Origin: an uncultured Eubacteriaceae bacterium
Lineage (GTDB): Bacteria > Bacillota > Clostridia > Eubacteriales > UBA1433
Direction: 5' to 3'
Length of the DNA: 5,306 nucleotides
Assembly: GCA_937914785.1 (NCBI GenBank)
Contig: CALGIV010000196.1
Location: 1 to 5,306 of the forward strand
The position numbers were made by a program, and so were the translations under genes. The notes beneath the pieces were generated by a model. The model was not told the origin of the DNA. It saw nothing but the letters and a program-made list of their open reading frames with translations, and did not search any database. Shown one piece after another: positions 1 through 5,264 of the stretch (within the stretch, counting starts at the first letter, position 1; each line of letters opens with the position of its first letter).

Positions 1-1401
1 GAGCTTTTCCGACAAATCCACGTGATACTCATAAGGGTTTTTCAGGCGCAGAACCGCCGGCCAAAACGTCGCTTTCTCATCTTTAAGCTTTTGCTTCGAT
101 ACCAAAATATCCGGCACATCATAGACCAGTGCGCCATCTTTAAAAATCTCTTTATGCAACTCCTTGACGTAGAAATTATCGATCGTACGGCGCTTCCACG
201 TATGCGTCGGATGAAAGATCGTAAACGGCCCATTTTCATCGATAAACTCGTCTTCAAGTAAAATTAAGTCCGCAAGGGCGCGGTCCGTGCGCTTATCGCA
301 AAGCCGTACAAGCTTTTTCGCCCCGGGATTTGTGACCTTCTCCGGCGCGTTGCTCACCTTAAGCGTCGGAACTGCAACGCCGTCCTTCATAATTTGCGCC
401 AGCTTGTATACGCCGCCGAGCGCCGCATTATCATAAGCCGTTATCAGCTTCGTGCCAACGCCCCACAGGTCGATCTTGGCCCCCTGCAATTTTAAATCCT
501 GAATCAAATATTCATCCAAATCACTGGAAGCCGTAATCGTCGCCTTCTCAAAGCCCGCCTCATCCAGCATGATACGCGCTTCTTTGCTCAAATATGCCAA
601 ATCCCCGCTATCCAAGCGGATGCCGTGATTTTTCAGCCTGCCTTCTGCGCGCAGTTCCTCAAAAACCTTAATCGCATTCGGCACACCGCTTTTCAGCGTA
701 TCGTACGTGTCGACGAGCAATATAAGGTTACTGCTGTTATATTTTGCAAACGTGCGAAAGCTTTCCAGCTCGCTGTCAAAGCTCATAATAAAGCTGTGCG
801 CCATCGTTCCCTTGGCGGGAATATTCCAGAAGCTCTCGGCCTCCACATTGCTCGTGCCAACGCAGCCGCCGATGATGGCAGCGCGTGCGCCGAACAGGCC
901 CGCTTCACTGCCGTGTGCACGGCGCAGACCAAATTCCATCACTCCGTCCCCATCCGCCGCATCGACGACGCGCGAAGCTTTCGTCGCAATCAACGTTTCG
1001 TGATTGACAATGCTCAAAATCGTCGTCTCGATAAATTGCGCTTCAATCAACGGCGCCTTTACGCGCACCAAAGGCTCCTGCGGGAACACAATCGTGCCCT
1101 CTTCGACGGCGTGCAGCGTCCCGGTAAACTTAAAATTACGCAAGTAACGCAAGTAGCCATCCGTCAGTTCAGGATGATTTGCTTTGAGCATCCGGATGTC
1201 TTCATCCTCAAATTGTATGTTTTGAAGGTAATCGATAAGCTTTTCAAGACCGGAAAAAACCGCATAGCCTCCTTTAAACGGATTTCTGCGGATAAAGACG
1301 TCGAATACCGCCTCATAATCCTGCATTCCTTCTTCAAAGTACACATTCGACATACTCAACTGATAAAAATCCGTCGCAAGGTGCAGCTTTCGGTCTTTCA
1401 T
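1..1401 (-). CDS. pncB: Nicotinate phosphoribosyltransferase, C-terminus cut off by the window edge
   Basis: This cytoplasmic NAD-salvage enzyme joins nicotinate and PRPP, with ATP hydrolysis, to give nicotinate mononucleotide. I translated the minus strand from the ATG at 1401 and the frame stays open for 467 codons to base 1. The N-terminal TDFYQLSM (residues 10-17) matches the family's substrate-binding start. SNVEAESFW (184-192) and GTMAHSF (198-204) follow; His202 sits where the family's phosphorylated active-site histidine lies. LLVDTYDT (228-235), GIRLDSGDLA (260-269) and the phosphate-binding GVGTKL (314-319) complete the core. Bacillota homologues are about 480-490 residues, so roughly 15-25 residues and the stop are missing. 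A modest GGGGG Shine-Dalgarno lies 7 nt before the ATG; the other upstream ATG is out of frame. The gene follows tRNA-Val by 28 bp with no separate promoter visible, so shared transcription is likely. The family call is firm. Confidence 0.96.
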   Translation of the reverse strand, partial: MKDRKLHLATDFYQLSMSNVYFEEGMQDYEAVFDVFIRRNPFKGGYAVFSGLEKLIDYLQNIQFEDEDIRMLKANHPELTDGYLRYLRNFKFTGTLHAVEEGTIVFPQEPLVRVKAPLIEAQFIETTILSIVNHETLIATKASRVVDAADGDGVMEFGLRRAHGSEAGLFGARAAIIGGCVGTSNVEAESFWNIPAKGTMAHSFIMSFDSELESFRTFAKYNSSNLILLVDTYDTLKSGVPNAIKVFEELRAEGRLKNHGIRLDSGDLAYLSKEARIMLDEAGFEKATITASSDLDEYLIQDLKLQGAKIDLWGVGTKLITAYDNAALGGVYKLAQIMKDGVAVPTLKVSNAPEKVTNPGAKKLVRLCDKRTDRALADLILLEDEFIDENGPFTIFHPTHTWKRRTIDNFYVKELHKEIFKDGALVYDVPDILVSKQKLKDEKATFWPAVLRLKNPYEYHVDLSEKL

Positions 1402-1429
1402 TTCTTACCCCCATATTTTCGTAAAAAAA

Positions 1430-1505
1430 TGGTGACTCTGACCGGTCTCGAACCGATGACCTCCACCGTGTCAGGGTGGCACTCTCCCAGCTGAGCTACA
1501 GAGTC
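1430..1505 (-). tRNA. tRNA-Val, anticodon GAC, CCA encoded
   Basis: The minus strand folds into a complete 76-nt cloverleaf. The acceptor arms GACTCTG and CAGAGTC pair fully. The D stem is GCTC/GAGT with one G-U pair, and the D loop is AGCTGGGA. The anticodon stem CCACC/GGTGG encloses the loop CTGACAC. The variable loop is AGGTC, and the T arm is ATCGG-TTCGAGA-CCGGT. The anticodon GAC (complement at 1470-1472) reads the valine codons GUC and GUU. The discriminator is A and the CCA end is encoded in the DNA (1430-1432). Seven T residues follow the CCA directly (1423-1429), and pncB begins 28 bp further on. Confidence 0.97.
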
Positions 1506-1543
1506 ACGCTTTAAGAACATATAATGGCATTTTAGCCACATAC

Positions 1544-1572
1544 ATCATACACTATTTCAATTAGTTTGACAA
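1544..1572 (-). promoter_or_regulatory. Sigma-A-type promoter for tRNA-Val (and probably pncB)
   Basis: On the minus strand a -35 box TTGTCA (1567-1572) is separated by exactly 17 bp from a -10 box TATGAT (1544-1549). Each differs from consensus by one base. The predicted start, near 1537, gives a leader of about 32 nt before the mature tRNA 5' end at 1505. No other good promoter is visible before pncB, so this one may serve both. Confidence 0.85.
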
Positions 1573-1611
1573 GTTCTAACTGATTTTTTTTATCCTGAGA
1601 TAAAAAATAAT

Positions 1612-1643
1612 AAAAAAGCACCTGTATGCCAACGTCAGGCAGC
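1612..1643 (-). terminator. Second, distal intrinsic terminator downstream of the MATE gene
   Basis: On the minus strand GCTGCCTG (1636-1643) pairs with CAGGTGC (1618-1624) across an 11-nt loop. The stem has 7 pairs, one of them G-U, plus a single bulged T. It is followed at once by six T residues (1612-1617) and more T-rich sequence. The plus strand has no U-tract here, so the terminator is directional. It backs up the hairpin at 1696-1739 and separates the MATE unit from the tRNA promoter. Between the two hairpins I see no gene. Confidence 0.6.
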
Positions 1644-1695
1644 ACCATACGATATAAAGTTAACTAAATTCCGGTTACCGCCGATATCAATGTTT

Positions 1696-1739
1696 TATAA
1701 AGGAGGGCAACCAAAAGACTTCTGTTGCCCTCCTTTATA
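1696..1739 (-). terminator. Strong hairpin terminator directly after the MATE gene
   Basis: Perfect 16-bp inverted arms (1696-1711 and 1724-1739) contain the GC-rich core GGAGGGCAAC/GTTGCCCTCC and enclose a 12-nt loop. The hairpin begins 18 bp past the MATE stop codon. The U-tract is short (TTTATA on either strand), so the stem must supply most of the stopping power. The second hairpin at 1612-1643, with a better U-tract, fits this. With similar tails on both sides it could also act on plus-strand transcripts. Confidence 0.75.
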
Positions 1740-1757
1740 GACAACCATTTTTGATCA

Positions 1758-3140
1758 TTACGGTATTTGCTTCTTCCAAACCACTTTGGTATCGATCAAT
1801 TTCTTCTTCTGCCAGCGCTTGCTATAAAAATACAGAAGGCCGATGATTGCAGGAATAATATCAGACAGCGCCTGCACCCAATAAATACCCTCATAGCCTA
1901 ATGACAGCACTTCGCTTAAGAACCAGCATAGCGTAAGCCGGATCAATGCAAAATCCAACAATGCATTAAACATCGCAACTCCGGCCGCTCCGATTCCGAC
2001 GGCAAAAGAATCCAGGCTGTACATCGTCGCATAAACCAGACTGTTGAAAAAACAACATATTCTAAGATATCGTACGCCGGCACTGATCACTTCCGGATTG
2101 GCAGGGTCAAAAAACATGATAAGCTGCTCGGCAAAAACCTGAATGACGATGACTGTCAATAGCGTTGCCAGCAAATTGAGCCGCAGCCCTTTCCTGCCGA
2201 TTTGCTCAACTCTCTCGGGCAGGCCCGCACCCATATTCTGACCCGCCATAGTGGTAATCGCCTGCCCAATCGCCCAACACGGCATTGCGGCAAATGTATT
2301 GATTTTCAGGCCAATTCCCGCAGCAGCCGCAATCGTTACGCCATATTTGTTTAACATTACAGCAATTATCAAATATGAAACATTCACTACGGTCATTTGA
2401 ACGGCCGTGGGCAGGCTGATTCTTAAAACAGGCAACACTTTATTCCTTCTAATCTGAAAGCTCTTTATTTTAAAATCAAACACAAATGCCTGTTTTTTAA
2501 GATAAACGACTGAAACGACAAAAGACACGCCTTGTGCGATGACAGTGGCATATGCTGCGCCAACCGTGCCCATACCCAATATACCTGCAAAGACATAATC
2601 CAGGCCAATGTTTATCACGGTCGCTATCGCAACAAAAACCAGCGGCCGCACCGAATCACCCAATCCTCTCAGGACTGCGCAGGTGGCATTGTAGCCGAAG
2701 ACGAAAAATGTCCCGCCGAGGATCACGGACATATATTCTGCCGCCTGCTGCATCGACTCCGCCGGAACGTTCATCGCAGCCAATAATGCCCTGTATGCCA
2801 TCAGGCCAATTGTCATCACGAGCAACGACAGAACCATTGTTAAAAAATACACCACGCCAATGGTCTCCTTTTGACCTTGCCTGTCACCGGCGCCCTTATA
2901 TTGCGCAATTAAAACCGTCCCGCCCATCGTTATGCCAATGCAAAGCGCATTGATGATAAAAACCAGTGCCGAAGCATTGCTGATCGCCGCCACACCCGTG
3001 CTGCCGACGATTCTTCCCACAATGGCCATATCCACGATGTTATAAAGCGATTGCAACAGATTGGCAACAAATAATGGTATGCTGAATTTAATAAGTGTTA
3101 TCGGTATACGGCCGATTGTTAAATCTTGTTCTTTCTTCAA
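1758..3140 (-). CDS. MATE-family multidrug/toxin efflux transporter
   Basis: This 460-residue inner-membrane protein should export small, often cationic, organic compounds in exchange for Na+ or H+. Its length is normal for the family, and its hydrophobic segments fit the usual 12 membrane helices in two MatE halves. Visible hallmarks are IPLFVANLLQSLYNIVDMAIVG (residues 21-42), which is typical helix 1, RGLGDS (158-163), NIGLDYVF (177-184) and AGQNMGAG (299-306) in the second half. The tail KRWQKKKL is basic and cytosolic. The start is TTG at 3140: a TGA lies in frame 6 nt upstream, and the Shine-Dalgarno AAAGGG (3150-3155) sits 9 nt before the TTG. GTG 10 nt upstream is out of frame. The substrate cannot be read from sequence. 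Two hairpins and a weak promoter lie in the leader, and two terminators follow the stop. The family call is firm; a more specific name (norM, dinF, mepA) is not justified. Confidence 0.95.
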   Translation of the reverse strand: MKKEQDLTIGRIPITLIKFSIPLFVANLLQSLYNIVDMAIVGRIVGSTGVAAISNASALVFIINALCIGITMGGTVLIAQYKGAGDRQGQKETIGVVYFLTMVLSLLVMTIGLMAYRALLAAMNVPAESMQQAAEYMSVILGGTFFVFGYNATCAVLRGLGDSVRPLVFVAIATVINIGLDYVFAGILGMGTVGAAYATVIAQGVSFVVSVVYLKKQAFVFDFKIKSFQIRRNKVLPVLRISLPTAVQMTVVNVSYLIIAVMLNKYGVTIAAAAGIGLKINTFAAMPCWAIGQAITTMAGQNMGAGLPERVEQIGRKGLRLNLLATLLTVIVIQVFAEQLIMFFDPANPEVISAGVRYLRICCFFNSLVYATMYSLDSFAVGIGAAGVAMFNALLDFALIRLTLCWFLSEVLSLGYEGIYWVQALSDIIPAIIGLLYFYSKRWQKKKLIDTKVVWKKQIP

Positions 3141-3159
3141 CGTTCTTCACCCTTTCAAC

Positions 3160-3193
3160 AAAAAATAAAAGACTGCGCAAAAATACGCAGCCC
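3160..3193 (-). terminator. Terminator-like hairpin in the MATE leader, possible attenuator
   Basis: On the minus strand GGGCTGCG (3186-3193) pairs with CGCAGTCT (3170-3177). The stem has 8 pairs, two of them G-U, with an 8-nt loop. TTTTATTTTTT follows at once (3160-3170). The U-tract ends only a few bases before the MATE Shine-Dalgarno (3150-3155). A hairpin with a U-tail placed between promoter and ribosome binding site is the usual form of a transcription attenuator. On the plus strand the stem is weakened by A-C mismatches, so the minus orientation is favoured. Its regulatory role is an inference. Confidence 0.6.
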
Positions 3194-3212
3194 TTTTTCC
3201 ATCGTATACTCA

Positions 3213-3241
3213 ACTATTGGAATATAAAAGGCTGCTGACAA
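3213..3241 (-). promoter_or_regulatory. Weak candidate promoter for the MATE gene
   Basis: On the minus strand TTGTCA (3236-3241, one mismatch to consensus) lies 17 bp from AATAGT (3213-3218, two mismatches but keeping the key A and final T). The start would fall near 3206, upstream of the 3160-3193 hairpin. The -35 box sits inside the 3228-3259 terminator stem, so the match could be a by-product of that palindrome. The alternative is readthrough from the strong promoter at 3458-3486. Confidence 0.3.
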
Positions 3242-3259
3242 AACATTGTCAGCAGCCTT
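3224..3259 (-). terminator. Strong intrinsic terminator of the small 3303-3451 unit
   Basis: Arms 3228-3241 and 3246-3259 form a 14-bp perfect stem (core AAGGCTGCTGACA) closed by a 4-nt loop. On the minus strand it is followed by TTTTATATT. It lies 43 bp beyond the stop of the possible small ORF. It would end a transcript of about 225 nt begun at the 3458-3486 promoter, unless opened by the competing pairing with the next hairpin. Confidence 0.75.
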
Positions 3260-3302
3260 AAAACACTTTTTCTCCGGCATTAAAAAGACAGTTAAAAACG
3301 CT

Positions 3303-3428
3303 TTACGCTTTCAACGCCTGAAATGCCGATGAAGAATGACTGTATTTCAGCTCCGAACAATGCTTCATCGTATCCATTCGCACGGAGCTGTTATCAATAC
3401 CCATCTTGCCATATATCAAATAAAACAT
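3303..3428 (-). CDS. Possible 41-residue small protein or leader peptide, unidentified
   Basis: I do not recognise this product. The minus-strand frame runs ATG (3426-3428) to TAA (3303-3305). It begins MFYLIYGKMGIDNSSV, has further methionines at codons 9, 18 and 21, one cysteine (24), and a serine- and histidine-containing tail ending FQALKA. It has no convincing membrane helix or known motif. What supports it is its setting: a near-consensus promoter starts transcription near 3451, AAAGGG (3438-3443) lies 9 nt before the ATG, and a strong terminator follows 43 bp after the stop. It could encode a small protein, be a leader peptide for the MATE gene downstream, or be a chance frame in a noncoding RNA. 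Another minus-strand frame over the same bases also looks coding-like but carries tandem stops, so a decayed gene is also possible. Confidence 0.35.
   Translation of the reverse strand: MFYLIYGKMGIDNSSVRMDTMKHCSELKYSHSSSAFQALKA
3318..3390 (-). repeat. Three overlapping, mutually crossing inverted repeats
   Basis: Three perfect inverted pairs interlock here: CTGAAAT/ATTTCAG (3318-3324 with 3344-3350), CGATGAAG/CTTCATCG (3327-3334 with 3363-3370) and CAGCTCCG/CGGAGCTG (3348-3355 with 3383-3390). The first and third share three bases and cannot form together. The second crosses both, so the RNA could switch between folds or form a pseudoknot. They lie inside the possible small ORF and its transcript. 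I do not match this to any known riboswitch class. Confidence 0.4.
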
Positions 3429-3457
3429 CTGCAAATTCCCTTTCAAGCTCTTCGATC

Positions 3458-3486
3458 ATTTTATATGGATTTATAAAACTTGTCAA
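3458..3486 (-). promoter_or_regulatory. Near-consensus sigma-A promoter
   Basis: On the minus strand a perfect -35 box TTGACA (3481-3486) is followed after 17 bp by TAAAAT (3458-3463), one base off the -10 consensus. Transcription should start near 3451, which gives a 23-nt leader to the possible small ORF. This is the best promoter in the window, yet no long gene follows it before the terminator at 3224-3259. Confidence 0.75.
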
Positions 3487-3611
3487 TTCATTCTTTCATA
3501 CCGTTAAAAAATGACTGGTTGCAAACCAAATTCCAGCCAAATCGCCTTTTATGCGCCCCTGAGCGCTCATTGATTTTAATTAGCAACGACAGCTCGTTAA
3601 AAAAGAACAGG

Positions 3612-3645
3612 AAAAACGACGCAGCCTGTACGCCGCGCCGTTTTT
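3612..3645. terminator. Bidirectional-looking terminator after the hydratase gene
   Basis: AAAAACGACGC (3612-3622) and GCGCCGTTTTT (3635-3645) form an 11-bp stem with one internal non-Watson-Crick position. That position is G-U on the minus strand and A-C on the plus strand. The minus strand has the better stem and a T5 tail; the plus strand has a T8 tail. Its position 55 bp beyond the hydratase stop makes the minus-strand role the likely one. The poly-A and poly-T runs create a short spurious reading frame across it. From 3488 to 3611 I see only minor palindromes and no gene. Confidence 0.75.
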
Positions 3646-3700
3646 TTTCGAACATATCCTGTTTACTCAATTCCCACATAAAGGGATGTCGGTTGATGAA

Positions 3701-4483
3701 TTAAACAAACTTCGCCTGAACGGCGCCAAGGCCATCGAACGTCGCACGGAAAACATCGCCCGGCGCTGCCGGATACGCGGCGGCTACGGAACCTGAAAGT
3801 ACGATATCGCCCGGCATGAGTTTTACGCCGTACGCAGCGACTTTATTCGCAAGCCACGCGACTGCAACAGCCGGATTGCCCATAACGGCTCCGCCGGCTG
3901 CACTGTCGATAATCTCGCCGTTCTTTTCGATTACGATGCCCATATGCCGCATATCGACACTTTTCACATCGACAATCTGGGTGCCGACAACAAGGCGCGC
4001 ACTTGAGCCATTGTCTGCTACGGTGTCTTCAAATTTGATCTGTTCATTATATCTGGAGTCGATGATTTCAAAAGAAGCGATGATACCCGCAGTCGCCTCA
4101 AGAACATCTGTCGCTTTTACGCCAGGGCCCTGAAGCTCTTTTTTCATAATAAAAGCAATTTCTGTCTCAATCTTCGGCGCAAGCATTTTGCCCACTTCAA
4201 TCGGCACGTCCATTTCAACATACATATCGCTGAAAAGGTGGCCGTAGTCCGGCTCATCTACGCCTGCGAACTTCTGCATCGCTTTACTCGTCAGGCCGAT
4301 TTTCTTGCCGATATCGATTGCACCGTCCTTTTCACGACGCAGGCGCACGTATTCCAGTTGAACGGCGTAAGCGCCTTCCGGGTCGATACCCGGAAACTGT
4401 TTGCTCAGCAAATCGATCGGTTTACAGTTCTTTTCCGCATCATACAACATTTGTGCCGCTTGTTTAATTTGTTCTTGGTTCAT
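3701..4483 (-). CDS. 2-keto-4-pentenoate hydratase family protein (MhpD/XylJ/HpcG-like)
   Basis: This 260-residue cytoplasmic protein belongs to the fumarylacetoacetate-hydrolase superfamily, in the branch of 2-oxopent-4-enoate hydratases and 4-oxalocrotonate decarboxylases. Those enzymes add water to, or decarboxylate, 2-oxo-dienoic acids using Mg2+ or Mn2+. Length and spacing match the family. KIETE (104-108) and FEIID (138-142) supply Glu106, Glu108 and Glu139, the metal-ligand positions I recall from the E. coli enzymes. GKKIGLTS (59-66) carries the conserved lysine at 60, and the C-terminal PGDIVLSGSV (224-233) is typical. AAGGAG lies 7 nt before the ATG at 4483, confirming the start. 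The gene stands alone between its own promoter and terminator, with no ring-cleavage dioxygenase, aldolase or tautomerase beside it. The physiological substrate is therefore uncertain. Hydratase versus decarboxylase cannot be settled here, so no gene symbol is given. Confidence 0.9.
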   Translation of the reverse strand: MNQEQIKQAAQMLYDAEKNCKPIDLLSKQFPGIDPEGAYAVQLEYVRLRREKDGAIDIGKKIGLTSKAMQKFAGVDEPDYGHLFSDMYVEMDVPIEVGKMLAPKIETEIAFIMKKELQGPGVKATDVLEATAGIIASFEIIDSRYNEQIKFEDTVADNGSSARLVVGTQIVDVKSVDMRHMGIVIEKNGEIIDSAAGGAVMGNPAVAVAWLANKVAAYGVKLMPGDIVLSGSVAAAYPAAPGDVFRATFDGLGAVQAKFV

Positions 4484-4490
4484 CTTTCTA

Positions 4491-4559
4491 CTCCTTTTTT
4501 ATTATTTACATCCTATGTACAGGTCTTCTCTATTATATCATTTCCTTTTCATAATACAA
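4491..4559 (-). promoter_or_regulatory. Extended -10 promoter and ribosome binding site of the hydratase gene
   Basis: On the minus strand a perfect -10 TATAAT (4532-4537) is preceded by TGA (4538-4540), the extended -10 motif that tolerates a weak -35. The best -35 is TTGTAT (4554-4559) at 16 bp. Transcription should begin near 4525. A strong Shine-Dalgarno AAAAAAGGAG (4491-4500) stands 7 nt before the ATG. The remaining 4560-4649 gap to the RseC-like gene holds no clear terminator. Confidence 0.8.
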
Positions 4560-4649
4560 TATCTTCTTTTCAATGTTCTCCGCAATCATCAATCGTCAAT
4601 TTGCATTTTAATGGAACATGCAGATCCGGCACAGTCAGGAGAGGTAAAC

Positions 4650-5087
4650 TCACAGTTCTTTATTTGTCAATATTTTAACAATCTCCATCGTATGCTTCTC
4701 TGAAAATATGCCCCTGTTCTCCATCAATTTAATACCGCCGTAAGAGAGCGCCAGTAATATTATGCCGAATAAAAAAGCGACGACAGGATTATTCGGCCCA
4801 AATGAAGCGATATCAAGCAAATAAAAACCGATCACACAGCCGGCAAGGAAAAATACCAGCGGTATGAGATAGACGACCAGCGAAGCTTTCATCAGCGATG
4901 AAAAAGCCATCTCGATCTGAACCGTATCGCCGACTTTCGCCCCCGGCGTGTTCTTCGGCTTTGCCAGCACAGTTTTCCTGTCTTCACTGACCTGACACAT
5001 CCCGCACTTGCCACAGGCGGCGCTGCGCTTGATTTGAACCGTTGCATTTTTGCCGTCAACGGCAAGCACTTTTCCAACCTCTAACAC
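4650..5087 (-). CDS. RseC/MucC-family (SoxR-reducing system) membrane protein
   Basis: This 145-residue inner-membrane protein has the RseC/MucC domain layout: a small N-terminal soluble beta domain with a cysteine cluster, two membrane helices (about 67-92 and 101-121) and a short cytosolic tail. CGKCGMC (25-31) gives a CxxCxxC cluster (Cys25, 28, 31), which may bind a metal or iron-sulfur centre. In Proteobacteria RseC relatives act in reducing SoxR or in sigma-E control. The Bacillota role is not established, so the name describes the family only. The start is GTG at 5087, followed by LEVGKVLAVDG, typical of the family's first strand. GAGGAG (5094-5099), six bases before the GTG, lies within the last two sense codons of aspS. 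With a 3-bp gap after the aspS stop this implies an operon and translational coupling. No rnf, rseA or sigma-factor gene is in view. Confidence 0.88.
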   Translation of the reverse strand: MLEVGKVLAVDGKNATVQIKRSAACGKCGMCQVSEDRKTVLAKPKNTPGAKVGDTVQIEMAFSSLMKASLVVYLIPLVFFLAGCVIGFYLLDIASFGPNNPVVAFLFGIILLALSYGGIKLMENRGIFSEKHTMEIVKILTNKEL

Positions 5088-5090
5088 TTT

Positions 5091-5264
5091 TTACTCCTCA
5101 ACCGGAACGATTTCGATCCGCAGCTCCTCAAGCTGTGCCTCTTCGGCCTGCGACGGCGCACCCGTCATCAGGCATCCGTGATTCTGCGTCTTCGGAAATG
5201 CGATGACGTCGCGAATATTGTCCGTATCCATCAGCAGCATACACATCCGGTCGAACCCATAGGC
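5091..5264 (-). CDS. aspS: Aspartyl-tRNA synthetase, C-terminal 57 codons only
   Basis: This is the end of the cytoplasmic class II enzyme that charges tRNA-Asp (or tRNA-Asp/Asn in organisms lacking AsnRS). The 57 visible codons begin AYGFDRMCML, which is class II motif 3 with the ATP-binding arginine in GFDR. They continue IRDVIAFPKTQNHGCLMTGAPS, the highly conserved C-terminal block of bacterial AspRS, and end with an acidic tail. The TAA stop is at 5091-5093. The N-terminal nine tenths or so are missing because the genomic sequence stops at 5264, where adapter begins; the frame must not be read into the adapter. The next gene starts 3 bp downstream. Whether the enzyme discriminates against tRNA-Asn cannot be told from this part. 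Confidence 0.93.
   Translation of the reverse strand, partial: AYGFDRMCMLLMDTDNIRDVIAFPKTQNHGCLMTGAPSQAEEAQLEELRIEIVPVEE

Noticed and set aside
625..1494. A 289-codon open frame on the plus strand
   Set aside because: It lies antisense to the conserved pncB and runs into the tRNA gene. Its composition is rich in Arg, His and Gln, as expected of a shadow frame, and it has no family resemblance.
1644..1695. Possible small RNA between the two MATE terminators
   Set aside because: Only a poor -35/-10 match (TTGATA and TAGTTA) could be found on the minus strand, so tandem terminators are the simpler reading.
3323..3514. A 63-codon plus-strand frame rich in Ser and Asn
   Set aside because: It runs antisense through the strong minus-strand promoter and the possible small ORF. 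It has no promoter or Shine-Dalgarno of its own that I can see.
3516..3569. Small palindromes TGGTTGCAAACCA (3516-3528) and TGAGCGCTCA (3560-3569) upstream of the 3458-3486 promoter, considered as operators
   Set aside because: Each occurs once, is short, and fits no known repressor site. No regulator gene is nearby to pair it with.
3488..3679. A 63-codon minus-strand frame
   Set aside because: It crosses the terminator at 3612-3645, whose A and T runs give the Lys and Phe stretches. It has no good ribosome site and matches nothing I recognise.
4238..4703. Overlapping plus-strand frames of 100 and 146 codons
   Set aside because: They are antisense to the hydratase and its promoter and end in the RseC-like gene. 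They are hydrophobic only because of T-rich intergenic DNA.
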